From Rhizophagus irregularis (lineage: Eukaryota > Glomeromycota > Glomeromycetes > Glomerales > Glomeraceae): 64,000 nt of DNA. The stretch's first letter is position 1. Each line of letters begins with the position of its first letter. Location of the stretch: NCBI RefSeq assembly GCF_026210795.1, contig NC_089434.1, positions 744,001 through 808,000 on the forward strand, given 5' to 3'. Of this stretch, positions 35,316-45,160 are shown one piece after another. Position numbers and translations under genes: made by a program. The notes below the pieces were generated by a model, which worked only from the letters and a program-made list of their open reading frames with translations, had not been told where the DNA came from and ran no database searches.

Positions 35316-37200
35316 ATGTATCCAATTTTTAAAAAATTAATTTTTGCAATTAATAGAGCGATTATATTATTTGATTATAATATTCATAGAAAATATAGAC
35401 GAGAAATTCAAATTTATAAAAAAAAACGGCACTTGAAGATGATTTCTTTACAATGATAAAAAAAGTTGAAGTAAAAAGAGAAATATAAAAAAGATTTATA
35501 AAATGTTTAGTTATACAGTCAGACCTCTATGTACCGATATCCTATGTACCGATAATTGCCTGTACCGATAAATTTTCTATGTCCCGTTTCACAATTAATG
35601 AAAAAATCTCGTTATACCGATATTATATATGGTTTCACGATGTAACATGTACCGATACTTTTCTTTGCCCCTTTATAATTAATACATAGTAAGATGTACC
35701 GATACTTTAGGTTACACTGGTATTAATTCGGGTCAATACTAGCTATGAATTTGGCCGGAGTTAACATAAAGGTTCCATCCAAATCACATGACATTTTAAT
35801 ATATTAGCTATCCGGAGTTTACATAATGCTGGCAAGAGTTGGATTTTGGCCCGCATTATGATTCACTGATGACGGTTATGTAACGATAATTTGATATACC
35901 GATATATTTTCCCCAAAACAACAGTATCGGTACATAGAGGTCCGACTGTATTATAGTATTCGAAATTATTTAAAGGATAATTTTTAATTTTTTCAAATTG
36001 GGACATCCAAAAATGATGATCTTGATAATTTAACACTTGAACCGGATAAAATAATTGAATGGATTTCATTTAATAATTTATAAAATAATTGTTTAACGAA
36101 AGGTGAATTTTTGGAAATTTATTCAGCAAGATTAGATTTGTGATTATTAATGAATGGGATTCTAAAGAAAGACAATTAAAAAAAATTTGGAAGGTAATAA
36201 GTAATGCTTAAAAGATTAGTAATTCATAATCGGTTTGGAGAGTTATGTAATCTAAATAACTTAATAGTCGAGTTACTTTTTATCTAATACATTTTTTTTT
36301 TTATGGTCAAATTATATTAGCAGTAATATATATACAGAGATTGTTCCATATTATGGATTAACAAAAAATCAATCAAATGAAGATTACGTGCTCGTAATGA
36401 TCGTAATGTACATAAATTTAAAAGAATATTTACTAATAAATAAATCATAATCTACTTACATGAGAAGAAAGAATCCAAATTATTATTTTTGAATATAATT
36501 TTTGCACTTTCAAAATTCATAATGAAAATGCAATTCAATTTACATTCTGGAAATATATTATTTATACAACTTGATCCGAATTTCTCTTGGATTTTGTGAT
36601 CCTATAAATAAAAACTATCAAAAAGTGATATGGAAATCTTCATTATATAGCTATCTGAAATTTATAGTATAGAAATGATTATATGGAAAATTTCCTTTGG
36701 CCAACCACCATTTATTAATCATGAACATGATCATTTACTTTGCAATGAATATAATTAATGGTATAAGGCCAATAATAATACCAATACCAGAAACTCCCTT
36801 AAAATATAACATTTCTGGGATGCTGATCCATCGAAAAGCTTGGTATTTATACACTCAAGAAACATAACGGAAGAAATTAATCTATAATAACAAAATGGAG
36901 AAGTAAAAATAAATAGGACAAATAATTTACTAGAATCAAATTTCACTATCGGCAAAAGTAAAATTCATAATTCTGACAATTTTCCTGAACCAAGAAATGT
37001 AACAGAAGGTATTATTTGTATATTATTTAGTTAATTATAACATTTATTTACAATATATATATATCATTAATTATACCTTTATTTTAACTGAAGAACTTAA
37101 AGGTACTATATATAAATTGATGAATTTTATTTATAATTATCTATTTAATATTTATTTTATATTTTTTTTAGCGTTTCAGGCTTTCAAATTCCTTTTGATG
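35316..37200 (+). pseudogene. Kinase pseudogene split by a transposon
   Basis: Closest in layout to kinase gene 5. The opening MYPIFKKLIFAINRAI corresponds to MS-x-IRKEL-x-x-x-AINRA. Exon 1 is cut by the element at 35516-35948 and resumes with IRNYLKDNF (near 35960) and KIIEWISFNNL (near 36050). Exon 2 remains show LHSGN, PINK, SFGQPPFINHEHDH and FPEPRNVTEG (near 36990), with the HRD and DFG regions lost or shifted. The 12-bp microexon survives as aagaacttaaag (37091-37102) and the next as gtttcaggctttcaaattcc (37172-37191). Many stops and indels are present. Confidence 0.8.
35516..35948. mobile_element. Tigger/pogo-like MITE, 433 bp, inside kinase pseudogene
   Basis: Terminal inverted repeats of 24 bp beginning cagtc and containing gacctctatgtaccgata match at 23 of 24 positions, with TA on both outer sides. 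The inside repeats tgtaccgata several times and has no coding frame. The sequence differs from the element at 11984 but has the same kind of target site and CAGT start. Confidence 0.85.
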
Positions 37201-37236
37201 ATAAATGTTTATTAATTTATATTTAAAATAGGGTTT

Positions 37237-37506
37237 TGTTTTTTATCGCACCTGCGTTATGTCGCACCCCTATAATATGTTACATATAAAAGTCAAAAAT
37301 GACATTCTAAATCCTTTTTTGATATATTAAGAAAACTTGTAGAACGGTCAAAAATACGTATAGTATAAGGTTAAGGTCTCACGCAAGGATTTTTTAAAAA
37401 ATGGGAAATCTTAACGAAGTCATGTGATAAAAATGATCGACATAATTAATATATAAAAATTACCAAAAAAGGGAGATGCGACATATCGCAAGTGCGAAAA
37501 AAAACA
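37237..37506. mobile_element. Inverted-repeat element of about 270 bp
   Basis: Arms of about 35 bp carry tcgcac-tgcg-tatgtcgca in inverted orientation (37237-37272 and about 37470-37506). Boundaries are approximate, and no clear target duplication is visible beyond short T runs. Confidence 0.55.
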
Positions 37507-37988
37507 TTTTTGACAGAATCAGCAATATAACAAAAGGTTATTAGTAAGATAACTTTATTTGAAAATTTGTCTGACGTTTAGAATAGTCTCAATATAAATA
37601 AATAATTTGAATTGTGTAATATGAAAATCGTGCCCATAATATGAAAATCCCTGCGCCTGATCTATTCCTTATTTATCTGTTATTACACTAAATTTATTAA
37701 GTATCAGTCATACGTAATTTATGATGTAATAATTTCTTTCATTTATTTTTTATTGACCATTTTATTAAATTGTATTCGCTTAAAAAAAAAAATAAAATAA
37801 AAAAATAAAAATAAAATAAGAAAGTACGATAATATTTTTTCTTTTTTTGGTTATGAGGCGTAAAATACTACGCCTCAAGATCACAAAATTTATGTGGGCA
37901 CAACATAAAGTTTTTGATCAACAATTTGCATTTTACTAATTTATCTCGGAGTAACGAACTTAAAATAATTATTTCTTTCTTTCTCATT
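37507..37988. other. Upstream region of kinase gene 4
   Basis: AT-rich, with A-rich stretches near 37781-37825. No promoter motif can be named. Confidence 0.4.
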
Positions 37989-40152
37989 ATGTCCACTCTT
38001 CGAAAGGGGTTAATTGCTGCAACAATTAATAGAGCAACAACATTAACAGATACCAATATTTACGATGATATACACAAACAATTTGAATTTCAAAAACAAA
38101 CAACCCTTGCTGATAAAATTCTTACAAATGATGAAAAAACTTATGCAATAAGATGGTTAACTAAAAATTATGATCGAGAGAAAGTACTTTTTAATTCAGG
38201 AACAACAAGAATTTGTGAAAATTGTAACCAAGAATGTTTAGCCACATTATATTGTGAATATTGTGTCCGAAATTATTTAAAAGAAAATTTTTTAAATTGG
38301 ACATCTAAAAATGATGATATTGATGATTTAATACAGAAATGTCAATTGGAAACAACTAGACCAAATGTAATAGTTGAATGGATACCATATAGTAATTTAG
38401 AAAATATTAAATATTTAACAAAAGGTGGATTCTCAGAAATTTATACAGCAGATTGGATTAATGGAGTGTATGAAGAATGGGATTCTGAAAAAAAACAATT
38501 AAAAAGATTTGGAAATCATGAAGTAATATTAAAAAAATTAGAAAATGTTGAAAGTGCAAATCAAAATTGGTTTGAAGAGGTTTGTATTCTATATTTCATA
38601 AAATTGTTGTAATTTTTTGTATTAGCACTAGTATTTTTTACAAATTATTATCTTTTAGGCTAAATCACATTTAACCATAAGTAATAAATGGGCAGATGTT
38701 GTTCGGTGTTATGGTTTAACACAAAATCCATCAAATGGAAATTATTTTCTCATAATGATGAAAATGAATATAGATTTAAGAAAATATTTACAACAAAATC
38801 ATAATCAACTTATATGGAAAAAGAGAATTAATATTACTTATGAAATAATTCGTGCACTTTATTATATTCATAAAGAGAAAGCAATTCATAGAGATTTAAA
38901 TTCCGGAAATATATTATATTCACAATTAAATAATTATTGGTGTATCAGTGATCTTGGATTTTGTGGACCTGCTGATAAATCTTCAACAAGTATATATGGA
39001 AATCTTCCTTACATAGCACCCGAAGTTATTGTTGGAAGAAAATATACTTTTGCATCTGATATTTATAGTATTGCAATTCTTATGTGGGAAATTTCATCTG
39101 GACAACCACCATTTATAAATTATGAACATGAAAATGATATTGTAATGAATATTATTAATGGTATAAGACCAAAAATTGTGCCAGGAACTCCATTAGAATA
39201 TAAAAATTTAATGAAACAATGTTGGGATGCTGATCCATTAAAAAGACCTGACATTAATGCACTTGAGTACAAAATGAGAAAAATCAATTTAGATTATCAA
39301 AATATGTCAGATGAATTATTCAAATCAGAAATGAATAATTTAGGAATGAATGAAGTAGAAGAAAATTGTACTAGTAGCAGATTATTTACAAGTAAAATTC
39401 ATAACTTTGGAAATTTACCCGAACCAAGAAATGCAACAGAAGGTATAAGTGTATAATATTTTATTAATGAATATATTTATTTTAAAATACATTATTAATA
39501 TTATTTTTTTTTGAATTTATATTATAATAGAAGAACAAGAAGGTATAACCGTATAAACAATAATTTCTACCGTTTTTTGGTTACTAAAATAATTTAACTT
39601 TTAAAATACTTTATTTTACTGCTAATAGGGTTTCATAGTAAATTGTATGATTTTAACATTCCTAACAATAGTAAGTAGTTAATGATTTTAATGGATTAAA
39701 TAAGCATAGTTTGAAATAATAATAGATTAAATATTAAAATCTATTTCTATGTTCTTAATTTTAGGTGATAGTGAAAAATTACCCGAAGAATTTATAAAGT
39801 TACAAATAAATTCAAATGGTAAGTTAAATTACTAACAAATAAAATCATCATCTTATCAAATTTATTTATTAAACGCGACTTTATTTAAAATTTAGATGAT
39901 GAAAAGGAAATAACTCAACAACATGTTGATAGTAGGTGAAAATTTTTACGTAATAACAAACAATTTTTATACTATTTTAATTATGTTTATTTTCTTATAG
40001 ATGATGACGAAGTATATAATAATCCAAATCTTCATTCAAAAGAACAAGATGAACTGAAAATTCCTGATGGTAAGTTCTTAAATAAATTATATTTCTTTTT
40101 AAAGCAAATAATTAATTATAATTTGTTATTTTTTAACTTAGATGGATTTTGA
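37989..40152 (+). CDS. Zinc-ribbon TKL-type protein kinase, gene 4, complete eight-exon structure
   Basis: Exons 37989-38579, 38659-39442, 39531-39542, 39629-39670, 39765-39818, 39896-39931, 40001-40069 and 40142-40152 join into one frame of 532 residues. The start MSTLRKG was chosen by alignment to paralogues; the open frame extends 75 bp further upstream without family similarity. Cysteine pairs are CENCNQEC and CEYC. The loop is KGGFSEIY, the lysine sits in VILKKLEN, and the catalytic loop is HRDLNSGN. DLG replaces DFG, and APE is present. The tail is encoded by six small exons of 11-69 bp, all separated by phase-1 introns, and ends NNPNLHSKEQDELKIPD followed by DGF and the stop. This intact copy defines the tail structure used to read the other kinases. 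Most likely a cytosolic signalling kinase; its substrate is unknown. Confidence 0.88.
39531..39542 (+). other. 12-bp microexon (EEQE) of kinase gene 4
   Basis: The exon aagaacaagaag lies between ag and gt. Identical 12-mers with the same borders occur in gene 1 (1743-1754) and gene 5 (43813-43824), and a variant in the pseudogene (37091-37102). Conservation in four copies makes this a real microexon rather than chance. Confidence 0.75.
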
Positions 40153-40290
40153 ATTATTTAACAATGTGTTTCTTTATATTTTAAATTATTATCATTTATT
40201 TATTTATTTTATCTTGGATTATTTAAACACTAAGACTAGAGTAGTAAATGTTTTACAAAATTCTTAGTTTGTAATTTAAATAATTTTAAT
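40153..40290 (+). promoter_or_regulatory. Kinase gene 4 3' UTR with conserved hairpin
   Basis: The outer stem is ACTAAGA (40229-40235) with TCTTAGT (40262-40268), and the inner stem is GTAAA (40244-40248) with TTTAC (40252-40256) over a 3-base loop. In gene 5 the inner stem is GTAAG/CTTAC, a paired change. It may act in mRNA stability, localisation or 3' end formation; that is inference. Confidence 0.5.
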
Positions 40291-40675
40291 AAATTTATTC
40301 AAACTATTAAATACTACCGTATATTTATTTATTTAAGTATCTTAATGTAAATTTATGTCATAAACATTGTAAAATCATGACAGATTATTCTATTCGTTAT
40401 AGATGAATTTATTAAAACAAGTTGAAAGAATAATCTTTAACCTCATGAAAGTATGACAAGAAGCGACGTAAATATTATGCACACGTTCCATATTGAAAAA
40501 TTTATTTTTATTTATAATAAATAGCAAATTTTTCACAATAACACCCAGTTATTGATGGTATGCAAAACAATTTACATAACAAGTAACGAAACATTTTTTT
40601 TTTATGAAAATCACAATAATCACAATATTTGATCGGAATTAAGAATTTTTTCAAAATCATTTAGATACCGAAAAA

Positions 40676-40880
40676 TTACTTCAACACTAAGATTAGAATA
40701 ATAAGATTTCATATACTGTATTTGCCCAAAAATAAGCAATCACCGAAAATAAGCAACATGGCCCGCATTATAACAAATTTTGGCCCACATTATCAAAACT
40801 TGGCCGGCATTATGTGCGAAACTTGTTGCTTATTTTCGGGCAAATACGTTATAAAATTTCTTAGCTTATAATTTGTTATC
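40676..40880 (+). pseudogene. Third relic of the kinase 3' UTR module, cut by a MITE
   Basis: ACTAAGA at 40686-40692 and TCTTAGC at 40859-40865 are the two halves of the shared UTR hairpin, now about 165 bp apart because the element at 40716-40849 lies between them. It stands 400 bp after the intact gene 4 copy, suggesting a local duplication of the 3' end. Confidence 0.5.
40716..40849. mobile_element. 134-bp MITE with GTATTTGCCC ends
   Basis: Arms of about 22 bp (gtatttgccc then aaaataagcaa) are inverted copies with one mismatch, and TA flanks the assumed ends. The inside holds three GGCC-GCATTAT words. Exact ends are uncertain by one or two bases. Confidence 0.7.
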
Positions 40881-42274
40881 TGGTAAATTTCATCATATTA
40901 TTAAATATATAGCATAGCTTTCAACCTTTTCTTTTTTTTATAAATAAATTTTTAATGAATTAATATACTAGTATTCAAATTATTCGAATTTTTCAATGTT
41001 GATTTTGATTCTTCTATTATATTAAGTAAAAAAATATTAATATTTCGATGATAGTATAAATTAAAAGTTTGTTAGCTAAAATTTAGATTCAAGTATTCAA
41101 TAAATTTTTTTTTCAAAAAAAAAAAAAAAAAAAAAAAAAAATCAACGTTAATAAACAATACTTTTAAATTACAAACGTTCTTTAATCTCATTGCAAATTA
41201 AACAAAATTTATTCGCGATATTAGACTTTTAACTACAGTAAAGTTAATTTTAAAATTTATAATTAAAAATTGTTGTTGATAATAATCTTACACATGGTAA
41301 TAAAATTTACTAGTAAAAATTAGTTGATAGGAATAAATCGTGAAGATCTTGACAGAAATCGTCGTACTTGAAAAATATGCAAATAAAAAAATTTTTCAAT
41401 TCATAAAATCTAATCAAAATTTTTTATTATCTTTTAGAAAAATCAAATATTATGATTTTATTTACAGGTTATCTATAAATTAACCCAAAAAAAATAAGAC
41501 GTAAAAAAGTCACAAATCCTTTAACTGCTTAGTTAAAGTTTCAAATCAGTTAAATATTTTACCTTTAAACAATTAAAAACTTCGATACATTAAAAGTTAA
41601 AGCCATACTATATCCATTCATCGAAGACTTAATATCATATTTTATCATACAGTTTTTTACTTAACATTGAAGTGAATAATATCAAATATTTTGTATTGTA
41701 ATAATTAAAATTATTTTGATTTATTGAAAAAAAGGAAAATTGAAGATTATCAGCTCAGCAAATAAAAATTATGATAATATTGTTAGTAATTCACGAAGAT
41801 ATTCGAAATGTAAATATGATTCATATTTGAAATTTTTTTGGAAATGGCACGTGATCTTGAATGATTTCCCATAAAAATGTGACCAAGTAAACCTTCCCAT
41901 AAAACATCTGTAAAATGTTGAACTCTTTCTTCTAAAAAAATTGAATTGACAAATTTTATATTCTAGAATTTTTTACAAACGTTACAAATAGACAAAATTC
42001 AGTATTTGTCATAGAAAATCTTTCAATTTTGAAAGTTTAATTTCAAAAGTTAACAAAATATACCTAAGTTAAATATCGAAAATTTTGCACGGTTTTATTT
42101 TTTTATTTTCCAATTTCGTACGTTTTACATAAATTATAACCTAATGATGCTGTGCTACATAGAATTTAGGTTTGTTGTAGCATGTGATACAAATTTGTTG
42201 ATCAAAAGGCGGCGGTACATGAAATTCCGTTCTGAAACCTTTCTTTCCAACAAAATTAAAAGAAATATTTTGTT
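40881..42274. other. Gene-free stretch before kinase gene 5
   Basis: Contains a run of about 28 A (41114-41141) after a T run. A ccgttctgaaac patch near 42228 recurs before the kinase pseudogene (35220) and may be part of a shared 5' flank. Nothing else is supportable. Confidence 0.4.
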
Positions 42275-45009
42275 ATGTCTGTTATACGAAAGGAACTAAT
42301 TAATGTTGCAATTAATAGAGCGATCGCATTAATAGATTATAATATTCATAATGATATAGACAAACAACATGAATTTATACAACAAACAGTTCTTGCTGAT
42401 AAATCTTTTACAAATGATGAAATAACTGAAGTAATAAGAAGAATAAATAAAATTATTGATAGAAATAAAGTTCTTCTTAATAAAGGGACAAGAAGAATTT
42501 GTGAAAATTGTAACCAAGTACGTTTAGCTATATCATATTGTGAATATTGTGTTCGAAATTATTTAAAATTAAATTTTTTAAATTGGACATCTGGAAATAA
42601 TGTTATTGATAATTTAATACAAAAATGTCAAATGGAAACATTTGAACCAGAAAAAATAGTTGAATGGATTCCATATGATAATTTGCAAAACATTAAATAT
42701 CTAACAAAAGGTGGATTCTCGGAAATTTATACAGCAGTTTGGAATGATGGAAGATATTATGAATGGGATTCTACGAAGCAACAATTAACAAGATTTGGAA
42801 TTCATGATATAGTACTTAGAAGATTAGAAAATGTTGGAAGTGCAGATCAAAGTTGGTTTGAGGAGGTTTGTAACTATTGAATCAGATAATTATCTTATTA
42901 GCAATAAATTAACTAATATATTTTTTTTTTATAGGCAAAATCACATCTTACTATAAGTAATAAATCTCCTGATATTGTCAATTGTTATGGTTTAACGCAA
43001 GATCCATCAAATGGGAATTACATGCTTGTAATGAGTATAATGGATTTAAATTTAAGAGAATATTTACAGCAAAACTATAATAAACTTACATGGAAAAGTA
43101 GCTTTCAATTTGCTTATGACATAGCTACTGCACTCAAAGATATTCATGAAGAAAATGCAATCCATAGAGATTTACATTCGGGAAATATATTATTCGATAA
43201 AATTGATCAAAGATTATTTATTAGTGATCTTGGATTTTGTGGTCCTGCAGACAAATCACAAAATAGTATATATGGAAACCTTCCTTATATAGCACCTGAG
43301 GTTATTTCTGGAAAACATGCGACAAAGGCATCTGATATTTACAGTATTGCAATGCTTATGTGGGAAATTTCATCTGGAAAACCACCTTTTAATAATTATG
43401 AACATGATTATTATCTTGCAATGAATATTATTAATGGTATAAGACCAAGAATAGTATCAGGAACTCCGTTAGAATACAAAAAATTAATGAAACAATGTTG
43501 GGATGCTGATACATTAAAAAGACCTGACATTAAAACGCTTCAGAAAAAAATAAATGAAATTCATAAAAAATATCTGAATATGCCAAATGAATTAGAAGAA
43601 AATAACTATTTAGAAATAAATAAAACAAACAGCTTAGAAAAGCAAAAGAAACTTGCAGCTTATTATTTACAAGTAGCAAAATTCATAATTTTGAAAATTT
43701 TCTTGAACCAAGAAATGCAACAGAAGGTATATTATCACATATTGGATACTATTTCAATTACTAATAATTAATATAATATATTTTTATTTTTATTTTCATT
43801 TAAAAATAACAGAAGAACAAGAAGGTATATATAATTGAACAATTTTTTATATCAAATCAATTTTCATATAAATCTTATATATTGTTAACTATTTTTATAA
43901 ATTTTTAGCATTTCATAGCAAATCATATGATGATTTATATATCCCTGATAGCAGTAAGTAATTATTAAATTTGAATTTGTAATAAATTTTTATAGTAGAG
44001 TAGAGGTTGGAACCGGTCCCAAAAGTCTTAACCGGTTAATAACCAGTTAACCAAACCTTTAACCGGCTAATTAACCGTTAAAACTCAATCCTAATCAGCA
44101 TTAAAATTCGGCCAGGATTAGCATCAAATATATTTTTAATCCCGGCCAAAATTAGGCTAGACCAAAACTCTAACTAAACGAAACTCTAGCTGAAAGACGA
44201 AATTCAGGCCAAAATTGTCCGGCCGGCACTATGAATTTCGGCCCGCATTATGAATTTTAGTTAACACAAAAAATTCCACCACCTGGTCTTACCTGATGCC
44301 TGATTATCCGAAGTCCCGTGATTTATAATTCTGGCCGGCACTGTAAACTTGGCCAGAATGACAAATATTTTCAGCATTTTAACCGGTTAAGCTTAACCGG
44401 TTCCAACCTCTTATAGTAGAGCTTTTTAATTAATTTTATTTTGCTTTTTTTTAGTTAATGATTTTGCCAAATCAAGTAGTAACAGTATGTCAAAAAAAAT
44501 AAGCAATATTTTTAAAGGTAATTATTAAATTTATTTTTTAAATTACTATAAATATTAGTGAAAAGATATTAATTACATATTCAAAAATTTATTATAGTTA
44601 ATAGTCAAAAATTTTCCAAAATGTTTAAAAAATTGCAAGTAAAAAATGGTGAGCAATACTTAATATATTAATGATGCTTTGTTAAATATGGTTTCTTAAA
44701 TTATTTATTTAGATTCTCAAGAAGATTATAATAATAAAGAAATAATGAAACATCATTCTTGTATTGATGGTATATGAAATTGGCTTTTATATATGTAACA
44801 TAACAGCAGATAATACATGTACTAATTTTATGTTCTTATTTTACAAGATGAAGACGAAGTACATAATAATCCGAATCTTCATTCAGAAGAACAAGACGAA
44901 TTAGAAATTCCTGATGGTAAAGAAAAATTTTCTAAATGATGATATTTTAGATATTATTTATCCTTAAATCTAATTTGTTAATTTTTTTTTCAATTTTTTA
45001 GATATTTAG
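42275..45009 (+). CDS. Zinc-ribbon TKL-type protein kinase, gene 5, tail frameshifted
   Basis: Exons 42275-42865, 42935-43726, 43813-43824, 43909-43953, 44455-44517, 44598-44648, 44713-44769, 44848-44916 and 45002-45009 all have proper borders. The N-terminus is MSVIRKEL, cysteines are CENCNQ and CEYC, the loop is KGGFSEIY, the lysine region is IVLRRLEN (R-R where the others have K-K), HRD and APE are intact, and DLG replaces DFG. Exon 2 is one base out relative to genes 1 and 4: near 43640-43690 the frame leaves the SSKIHNF box, which continues in the neighbouring frame. As written, translation would leave the conserved tail and stop inside exon 5, yet every later microexon is undamaged in the family frame. 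Either a recent frameshift, a sequencing error or an unrecognised splice is responsible. An hAT-like element sits in the intron between 43953 and 44455. Confidence 0.75.
44001..44413. mobile_element. hAT-like MITE, 413 bp, inside a kinase intron
   Basis: Begins tagaggttggaacc and ends ggttccaacctctta (one-base difference between the arms), with further aaccggttaa words near both ends. The flanks repeat tatagtagag (43991-44000 and 44412-44421), which contains an 8-bp tagtagag duplication expected for hAT. It lengthens a roughly 90-bp intron to about 500 bp without touching splice sites. Confidence 0.75.
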
Positions 45010-45160
45010 ATGCGAATTATATAAAATTTTTTATGATTGATATTTAAAGTATACTTTATATTTATTATTTTTTTTAAAAAAAATTATTTTAAACACCAAG
45101 ACTAGAGTAGTAAGTTATCTTACAAAAGCTTCTTAGTTTGTAATTTTAATAATTCATTTC
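45010..45160 (+). promoter_or_regulatory. Kinase gene 5 3' UTR with conserved hairpin
   Basis: The outer stem is ACCAAGA (45095-45101) with TCTTAGT (45131-45137) and one mismatch. The inner stem is GTAAG (45110-45114) with CTTAC (45119-45123) over a 4-base loop. Confidence 0.5.

Noticed and set aside
37914-37988. Upstream extension of kinase gene 4
   Set aside because: No similarity to paralogues, whose starts align at 37989.
41114-41141. Long A run taken as a retroposon poly(A) tail
   Set aside because: A T run precedes it and no retroposon body or target duplication was found.
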